This document shows positions 33,517 to 38,799 of a DNA stretch of 38,799 nucleotides, piece by piece. The notes under the pieces were generated by a model. It made no database searches. It saw only the letters and a list, made by a program, of their open reading frames with translations, and was not told the origin of the DNA. Position numbers and translations under genes: made by a program. This DNA is from an uncultured Clostridia bacterium. GTDB lineage: Bacteria > Bacillota > Clostridia > TANB77 > CAG-508. Location: the NCBI GenBank assembly GCA_944391785.1, contig CALXUX010000063.1:1-38799 (forward strand), given 5' to 3'. Every line of letters begins with the position of its first letter. The first letter of the stretch is position 1.

Positions 33517-35364
33517 ATGTGTGGAATTGTAGGATACATAGGAACAAAAAAAGCCTGTCCAATATTGATTGCAGGTTTAACCAGATTAGAATATAGAGGA
33601 TATGATTCAGCTGGTATTTCAACAATAGAAAAAAACGGTTTATCTATAATGAAAGATAAAGGTAGAGTTAAAAATTTAAGCAATTTAGAAGGAATTGATA
33701 ATTTAGAAGGAACAATTGGAATTGCTCATACCAGATGGGCAACTCATGGAAAACCATCTAAAGAAAATTCACACCCACATCAAGATAATTCAAAAACTTT
33801 TAGTGTAGTTCATAATGGAATTATTGAAAACTATAATGAACTTAGAAATTTTTTAGAGAGTAATGGATATACTTTTTATTCACAAACAGATACTGAAGTT
33901 ATTCCTAATTTAATTCACTATTATTTCGAAAAAAGTGATGAAAAAGACCTACTTATGAAATTTTTAACAGCTGTAAGAAATGCTTGTTTAGACTTAAAAG
34001 GAAGTTTTGCAATAGAAGTTATATCTAGTATTTTCCCTGACAATATGATAGTTGTCAGAAAAGATAGTCCTTTAGTTATAGGAACTTGTGAGGACGAAAA
34101 ATATATTTCTTCTGATATACCAGCAATACTTTCATATACACGTGACTTTTATCTTTTAAATGATTTAGAATTTGTACTATTATCAAGAACTGAAGCAAGA
34201 TTCTTTGATAGTGATTTAAAAGAAATTAAAAAGAAAACAACAAATATTGAATGGAATGCATCTGCTGCCGAAAAAGATGGTTTTGATGATTTCATGTTAA
34301 AAGAAATTTATGAGCAACCAACTGCTATTAGAGAAACAATTGGTTCAAGAATTTCTCCAGATTTAAAATGTGAAATAGAAGAATTAAATTCTATAACTAA
34401 AGAATATCTTTCTAGTTTAAAAAGAATTTATATTGTTGCTTGTGGTACAGCTATGCATGCTGGTTTAGCCGGTAAAAATTCAATTGAAAAATTATGCAAA
34501 ATTCAGGTTGAAGTTGATATTGCTTCAGAATTTAGATATCGCTCTCCTATAATTGATGATAAAACACTATGTATTTTCATATCACAATCAGGAGAAACAG
34601 CAGATACTATAGCAGCTTTAAAACTTGCTAAAAATCAAGGTGCAAAAACTATTGCAATATCTAATGTAATAGGTAGCTCTATAACAAGAGAAGCACACTA
34701 TTCAATCTATACACATGCAGGTCCAGAAATTGCTGTTGCTTCTACTAAAGCTTATACTTCACAAGTTTTATTAATAAATATTTTAGCAATATACTTTGCA
34801 GAAACTTTAGGAATTTGTGATAATAATTTACTTACATCATTAAAACAAGAAATTTTGATGTTACCTAAAAAAATTGAAGAAACTTTAAAATGTGATGACC
34901 AAGTAAAACAATTTTCTAAGTCAATTTACCAAGAAAAAGATATTTTCTTCCTAGGAAGAGGTATTGACGAAACTGTTGCAAAAGAAGGTTCTCTAAAACT
35001 TAAAGAAATTTCTTATATCCACTCAGAAAGTTATGCTGCAGGAGAATTAAAACATGGTCCAATTGCATTAATAGAAAATGGTATCACTGTAATTAGTATT
35101 TTAACAGATCCAAATTTAGTTGAAAAATCTATAAGCAATATTCAAGAAGTTATCACTCGTGGAGCTAAAACTTTGGTAGTTACAAACCAAAATATTGATT
35201 GTAATAGTTTTAATGAGGTTATAAAAATACCAGATACTCTTACTTTTGTATCTCCTATTCTTTCTATTATACCTCTTCAACTACTTTCTTACCATATTTC
35301 TAAAGAAAAAGGATTAGATGTTGATAAACCTAGAAATTTAGCAAAATCTGTTACAGTTGAATAA
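33517..35364 (+). CDS. glmS: Glucosamine-fructose-6-phosphate aminotransferase (isomerising)
   Basis: A 615-aa enzyme making glucosamine-6-phosphate from fructose-6-phosphate and glutamine, the first step to UDP-GlcNAc and peptidoglycan. The N-terminal glutaminase begins MCGIVGYIG, with C2 becoming the nucleophile after Met removal. It continues with LTRLEYRGYDSAG, HTRWATHGKPS and VVHNGIIENY. The two SIS domains carry CGTAMHAGL, ISQSGETADT and SESYAAGELKHGP, and the protein ends in the usual DKPRNLAKSVTVE. Length is typical. The ATG follows AAGGAGGTTTACT. Expression is controlled by the upstream glmS ribozyme. The palindromic array directly downstream may act as its terminator. Confidence 0.97.
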   Translation: MCGIVGYIGTKKACPILIAGLTRLEYRGYDSAGISTIEKNGLSIMKDKGRVKNLSNLEGIDNLEGTIGIAHTRWATHGKPSKENSHPHQDNSKTFSVVHNGIIENYNELRNFLESNGYTFYSQTDTEVIPNLIHYYFEKSDEKDLLMKFLTAVRNACLDLKGSFAIEVISSIFPDNMIVVRKDSPLVIGTCEDEKYISSDIPAILSYTRDFYLLNDLEFVLLSRTEARFFDSDLKEIKKKTTNIEWNASAAEKDGFDDFMLKEIYEQPTAIRETIGSRISPDLKCEIEELNSITKEYLSSLKRIYIVACGTAMHAGLAGKNSIEKLCKIQVEVDIASEFRYRSPIIDDKTLCIFISQSGETADTIAALKLAKNQGAKTIAISNVIGSSITREAHYSIYTHAGPEIAVASTKAYTSQVLLINILAIYFAETLGICDNNLLTSLKQEILMLPKKIEETLKCDDQVKQFSKSIYQEKDIFFLGRGIDETVAKEGSLKLKEISYIHSESYAAGELKHGPIALIENGITVISILTDPNLVEKSISNIQEVITRGAKTLVVTNQNIDCNSFNEVIKIPDTLTFVSPILSIIPLQLLSYHISKEKGLDVDKPRNLAKSVTVE

Positions 35365-35373
35365 TACCAAAAA

Positions 35374-35597
35374 TGCCAAAAGGAGTGCCAAAAGGGACGG
35401 AGCAAAATGGCAAAAGGGACGGAGCAAAATGGCAAAAGGGGCGGCAAAAAATGCCAAAGGGGACGGAGCAAAATGGCAACTTTTCTTAAAAGTTGCCATT
35501 TTGCTCCGTCCCCTTTGGCACTTTTTGCTCCGTCCCCTTTGGCAATTTTTGCTCCGTTTCCTTTGGCAACCACCCTCTTTTGGCAATCTTTTGACAT
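35374..35597. repeat. Large palindromic array of about 22-bp repeats after glmS
   Basis: The left arm holds four to five direct copies of a unit such as TGCCAAAAGGGACGGAGCAA; the right arm holds three to four copies of its reverse complement. The centre is a perfect 33-bp stem (35452-35484 with 35488-35520) with loop CTT. The unit is far more G+C-rich than the neighbours. It also makes unbroken but meaningless reading frames on both strands. The arrangement could be a family of repeats grown by slippage around a hairpin. Confidence 0.92.
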
Positions 35598-35623
35598 TGA
35601 GAGAAAATAATTTAATAGAAATC

Positions 35624-35652
35624 TTGACTATTTACATAAAAATTAGTATATT
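35624..35652 (+). promoter_or_regulatory. Promoter of the Ham1-like gene
   Basis: TTGACT (35624-35629) and TATATT (35647-35652) are separated by 17 nt, about 65 nt ahead of the ATG. Confidence 0.7.
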
Positions 35653-35719
35653 ATAAATAACAACTAAGTTTATAGATTGCATATATTAAACTTAAAATGA
35701 GATATAAGGAGATATAATA

Positions 35720-36334
35720 ATGGACTTATTATTTGCAACAACAAATCCAGCAAAAGTAAAATCATATGCTGAAAAATTAAAGCAATATGATATAAATTTA
35801 AAATCAATAAAAGATTTAGATTTCAAGTTAGACATAGAAGAAAATGGTAAAAATTCAATAGAAAATGCTGAAATCAAAGCAAAATCATATTATAATGTAG
35901 CAAAGATTCCAACACTTGGAATGGATGTAAGTTTGTATATAGAGGAATTACCAGAGGATAAACAAATAGGAACACATATAAGAAGAATAAATGGAAAATA
36001 TTTAACAGATGAAGAAGCAATAGAATATTATACAAGCCTTGCAAAACAATATGGAGGAAAATTAACAGCAAAATGGGTATATGGAGTTGTAATTTATGAT
36101 GGAAAGGATGTAAAAAAATATTCATATTCTAAAGATAATTTTTATTTTATAGATAAAGCAAGTAAACAAAGAAATCCGGGTTATCCATTAGATTCTATAA
36201 GTATAATACCAAAATATAATAAATATTTAATAGAATTAACAAAAGAAGAAAAAGAAGAAAATAAAAAAGAGCAAAACACAGAAGTGTTTGATTTTATTGT
36301 GAATGCTTTAAATGTAAAAGAATGTAAAGATTAA
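35720..36334 (+). CDS. Divergent Ham1/RdgB-like nucleoside triphosphate pyrophosphatase
   Basis: A 204-aa protein with the plan of the Ham1 (ITPase) family, which cleaves non-canonical purine NTPs such as ITP and XTP to monophosphates. It opens FATTNPAKVKSY (compare ATxNxxK), continues ENGKNSIENAEIKAKSYY (the ENA block), then GMDVSLYIEELP in place of the usual ADDSGLxVDAL, and GYPLDSISIIP in place of GYDPIFxP. The sequence has thus lost part of the usual active-site text and may have a changed specificity. A hydrophilic KEEKEENKKEQ stretch near the C-terminus is extra. The ATG follows AAGGAGATATAATA. Confidence 0.7.
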   Translation: MDLLFATTNPAKVKSYAEKLKQYDINLKSIKDLDFKLDIEENGKNSIENAEIKAKSYYNVAKIPTLGMDVSLYIEELPEDKQIGTHIRRINGKYLTDEEAIEYYTSLAKQYGGKLTAKWVYGVVIYDGKDVKKYSYSKDNFYFIDKASKQRNPGYPLDSISIIPKYNKYLIELTKEEKEENKKEQNTEVFDFIVNALNVKECKD

Positions 36335-36522
36335 AAAAGTAAAAAAATATATATGCAAAAAAGAAGTTCTATGGAAATAAATCATATGAGAAAAAATGTA
36401 TATGTAAAGAAATAAAAGATACATAAAGACATGAAAGATGTGTAAAATATAAAATAAAATAAGATAAAAAAGATTTATAAAAAAATAAAAAAAGATTTAT
36501 AATAAAAATTTAAGGAGAAAAT

Positions 36523-37671
36523 ATGGAAAGTTTTTTAAATAATAAAATAGTAACTTTAAAAGATTTAAAAGAAAGCAATGAATATCAAAATGAATTAATA
36601 GAAAATTTAGAAAGAAGAGAATTCAAGGCAATATTAGAATTACTAAGTAATGAGGAAAGAGCAAATATATCAATAATGGAACCAATTTTATATGCAATCA
36701 AAAATGAATTTAATACATATGAAGTATATAGATATTATGCAACTAATCTGCAAGACAATACTAAATTAGCTGCTGAAATAATAAAAGAAGAACCAGAACT
36801 AATAAAAAATACTCCAGTTAGCCGAAATGAAGAATTTATTTTGCAGAATGTAAAAACAAATCCAGATATAATAAAATATATGTCTACAGAACTAAAAAAA
36901 GATACACAATTTTTAGAAAATTTATATAATTTAAATGAAAAAGAAATATCTATAAATATAGCAAAAGAGTGTAATATAGCAGATTTAATTCAAAACCATC
37001 AAGAACTTGCAAAAAATCCAGAATTTATGGTAGAGGCAATAAAAAGGGATGTAAGTTTATTAAAATATGTAAATGAAGAATTAAAAAATAACTATGAATT
37101 TATACAAAATGCTTGCATAGAAAATAATGATGTAATTGACTATGTAGCAAATAATACAGAAATCTTTGGAGTAGAAGCATTAGCTGCATCTAAAAATGTA
37201 TTAATAGATGTGTCAACAAATAGTGCATTAGTAGGTTTTGAAGAAGAAAGTAAAAAAATAGAAGAACAATTAAATCAAAAAGATGAAAATAATATACAAA
37301 ATAATGAAGAATTAATAAAACAAGACAAAAGAATAAAAAGACATATAGAACTTATTAAACGTATACAAAATGGGAAATATGACTCAAAAAGAGCTGCAGT
37401 AGTAATGAAAGCACTATGTAAAAATATGGATGAAAAATATAAAAAACAATTAGAGCAATACATAAAAATTGAAGATGCTAGAATAAATAGAAAAGAACAA
37501 ATAGAAAAAAATCAAATAAATCCAGAACAAATTGCAAAGCGAATAGAAAATGAAAACATAAGAGAAACAAAAATAGAAGAAGAATTTTTAGCAATAAAAG
37601 AGGAAGTAAGTAAACAAAGAAATCTAGAAAAAATTGATGAAGAAAAGAGTTTAAAAGAAGAGGAACACTAA
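36523..37671 (+). CDS. DUF4116-like repeat protein
   Basis: A 382-aa, helix-rich protein. Residues about 60-240 contain loosely repeated units with a pattern of two helices, for example NPDIIKYMSTELKKDTQFLE and NPEFMVEAIKRDVSLLKYV, which resembles DUF4116 repeats. The last 130 residues are charged and probably coiled-coil. There is no signal peptide or membrane segment. It is followed after one base by the 117-aa gene, so both are translated together. Such repeats suggest a protein-binding scaffold; no function can be assigned. The ATG follows AAGGAGAAAAT. Confidence 0.65.
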   Translation: MESFLNNKIVTLKDLKESNEYQNELIENLERREFKAILELLSNEERANISIMEPILYAIKNEFNTYEVYRYYATNLQDNTKLAAEIIKEEPELIKNTPVSRNEEFILQNVKTNPDIIKYMSTELKKDTQFLENLYNLNEKEISINIAKECNIADLIQNHQELAKNPEFMVEAIKRDVSLLKYVNEELKNNYEFIQNACIENNDVIDYVANNTEIFGVEALAASKNVLIDVSTNSALVGFEEESKKIEEQLNQKDENNIQNNEELIKQDKRIKRHIELIKRIQNGKYDSKRAAVVMKALCKNMDEKYKKQLEQYIKIEDARINRKEQIEKNQINPEQIAKRIENENIRETKIEEEFLAIKEEVSKQRNLEKIDEEKSLKEEEH

Positions 37672-37672
37672 T

Positions 37673-38026
37673 ATGGAAAAAAGAATGACTAAAGAAAGAA
37701 AAGAAGCATATGTGGAAGTACTAGAAATTTTGAAACACATGGAAGAAAAAAGTGTAAAAAAATTGCCAATAAAATTATTAGAAATTTTTAGAAAAAATGC
37801 TTCTAAAGAGTATAGTTTTACTTTAGATATAAATAAATCTTTAAAAGAGCAGAAGTTAAAAGAAGAAACTGTAAATATACTTGCAATGTTGTATATAAAT
37901 TATTGGTATAAAAATGAAGAAGAAAGAAAAGAATGGCTTAAAAAATTTCATGATAATGAAGTAAAATTTCAAGAAGAGCTAAAAGAAAAATATAGTATGG
38001 AAAATTTGTTTAAGAAAAAGAGTTAA
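37673..38026 (+). CDS. Small hypothetical protein paired with the repeat protein
   Basis: A 117-aa helical, highly charged protein. A stretch EVLEILKHMEEKSVKKLPIK followed by FRKNASKEYSFTLDINKSLKEQ and a later NILAMLYINYWY gives a compact domain pattern that I have seen in hypothetical proteins of gut Clostridia but cannot name. It begins one base after the stop of the 382-aa gene, so the pair is probably an operon and may function together. A strong hairpin follows at 38072-38114. Confidence 0.6.
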   Translation: MEKRMTKERKEAYVEVLEILKHMEEKSVKKLPIKLLEIFRKNASKEYSFTLDINKSLKEQKLKEETVNILAMLYINYWYKNEEERKEWLKKFHDNEVKFQEELKEKYSMENLFKKKS

Positions 38027-38071
38027 AAAAGTAAGTAAAGGGTTAATTTGAAATTAAATTGTATAAATACA

Positions 38072-38114
38072 ATTAGGTACTGATTATGAAAAAAATATAT
38101 AATCAGTACCTAAT
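38072..38114 (+). terminator. Terminator after the 117-aa gene
   Basis: ATTAGGTACTGATTAT pairs perfectly with ATAATCAGTACCTAAT over 16 bp, with an A-rich loop of 11 nt. The T run that follows is short (CACGTTTTATG), so termination may be incomplete and murA could be partly read through. Confidence 0.7.
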
Positions 38115-38169
38115 CACGTTTTATGTTAAGAACACATAAAATATATAAAAAGTTGAAAGGAGGAGAAAA

Positions 38170-38575
38170 ATGTCTAGTTACATAATAAAAGGAGGAAATA
38201 AATTAGAAGGTATAGTAAAAATATCAGGATCAAAAAACTCAAGCCTTCCAATAATAGCAGCAAGTATACTAAATGCTGGAAAAACTACACTTTATAATGT
38301 ACCTAATATACAAGATACCCAAAAAATGTATGAGATATTAAGAACATTAGGAGCAACAGTAGAAAAAAAGAATAATAAAGTGATAATAGATACTAGTAAA
38401 ATAGATAGATACGAGATACCTGATGTACTGATGCATAAAATGCGTTCATCAGTTATTTTGGTTGGTGCATTGGTGGGGAGATATCATAGAGCAACATTTT
38501 CATATCCAGGGGATTGCGATATTTGATTGATACATCGGACAAGTTTAAGATAAATGAGTGGATTAAAAGTATTAA
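38170..38575 (+). pseudogene. murA: Truncated murA (UDP-N-acetylglucosamine 1-carboxyvinyltransferase)
   Basis: The ORF reads 118 codons to TGA 38524-38526. It shows clear MurA N-terminal sequence: GGNKLEGIVKISGSKNSSLP (K22, N23), NVPNIQDTQKMYEIL, and MHKMRSSVILVGALVGR. It reaches the active-site cysteine, C116 in FSYPGDCDI, where the family has GGC. After the TGA, the next codons in the same frame still read LIHRTSLR, resembling the PIDLH region, before further stops. About 300 residues of the normal 420 are missing. Enolpyruvyl transfer needs the whole protein, so this copy is dead; a functional murA must exist elsewhere. The start follows AAAGGAGGAGAAAA. Confidence 0.9.
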
Positions 38576-38654
38576 ATAGACTATATACAAAAGTATAAAA
38601 ATATGTTAAAATAAAAAAGTAAAAAATAATTATAGAATAAGAAGGAGTAATAAA

Positions 38655-38799
38655 ATGAGCTTGGAAAAAGGTAAAAAGTATAAGTATTATGAAATAAAAG
38701 TGACTGTCAGAGATACACACCCACCAGTATGGAGAAGATTGCAAATACCATCTGGAATAACTTTTCATGAATTGAATGCAATTATACAACTAGCATTTG
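38655..38799 (+). CDS. pRiA4b Orf3-like protein, 3' end outside window
   Basis: Forty-eight codons are visible from ATG 38655, preceded by AAGAAGGAGTAATAAA. The sequence YEIKVTVRDTHPPVWRRLQI, then GITFHELNAIIQLAF, is the N-terminus of the plasmid pRiA4b ORF-3-like family (also called the IS1096 TnpR-like passenger family). Its role is unknown. Members often sit near mobile DNA, and here it lies directly after the broken murA, suggesting that a past rearrangement or insertion brought it in. Confidence 0.85.
   Translation, partial: MSLEKGKKYKYYEIKVTVRDTHPPVWRRLQIPSGITFHELNAIIQLAF

Noticed and set aside
35374..35597. Possible CRISPR array or integron-like attachment array
   Set aside because: The copies switch orientation at a central loop, have no spacers between them and no recombinase or cas gene is near.
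35289..35656. Open frames on both strands through the repeat array, up to 102 codons
   Set aside because: They are made by translating the repeat unit (recurring LRPLWHF or AKGDGAK), overlap each other on opposite strands, and partly overlap the end of glmS. No SD or family similarity supports them.

Overview
The window is strongly A+T-rich chromosomal DNA from a low-GC, Gram-positive, endospore-forming bacterium, most likely a member of the Clostridia. The sporulation and germination genes (gerA-gerB-gerC type receptor, yqfC, yqfD, a PdaA-type deacetylase, a YlbF-family regulator), the Gram-positive housekeeping set (typA, clpB, uvrC, glmS, ybeY) and a glmS ribozyme ahead of glmS support this. 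No tRNA, rRNA or CRISPR array was recognised.

Layout. 1-2244 (minus) is a compact three-gene operon: PHP-domain phosphoesterase, a protein of unknown function, and a radical SAM protein cut by the window edge. A divergent XRE-type regulator starts at 2485, and both sides have good SigmaA-type promoters. 3284-9352 (minus) carries an M29 aminopeptidase, typA, a plsC-like acyltransferase, a P-loop/Asp23 fusion protein and a membrane-anchored transglutaminase. 9706-14211 (plus) is a gerABC-type germinant-receptor operon in which gerA is frameshifted and GerC lacks the lipobox cysteine, followed by a tiny membrane protein. 14250-20357 (minus) is a sporulation-flavoured cluster: yqfC, yqfD, an unknown 411-aa helical protein, ybeY, a DUF3048 protein, a ylbF-family gene, and separately a PdaA-like deacetylase. 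20608-23199 is clpB. 23698-25258 (plus) is a LytTR response regulator and GHKL kinase pair. 25491-27056 (minus) is a pseudouridine synthase and a methyltransferase. 27179-28514 holds small membrane proteins, including a 40-aa ORF with its own promoter and terminator beside a compositionally different 150-aa protein. 28634-30418 is uvrC; 30638-32990 has an alkaline-phosphatase-superfamily enzyme and a HIT-domain protein in convergent orientation. 33331-35364 is the glmS ribozyme and glmS. 35720-38026 has a divergent Ham1-like protein, a DUF4116-like repeat protein and a small unknown protein. The window ends with a broken murA fragment and the start of a pRiA4b Orf3-like gene.

The most unusual content is non-coding. 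A roughly 220-bp palindromic array with a perfect 33-bp stem follows glmS. A nested inverted-repeat element of 170 bp follows the LytTR/GHKL pair. A degenerate relative may lie between gerB and gerC; all three share a GGGACG core. Other interesting loci are the PHP/unknown/radical SAM operon with its divergent regulator, the orphan 40-aa peptide gene, and alternative hairpins in the yqfC leader. Everything is read by eye from sequence; family names rest on motif recognition, and no searches were run.
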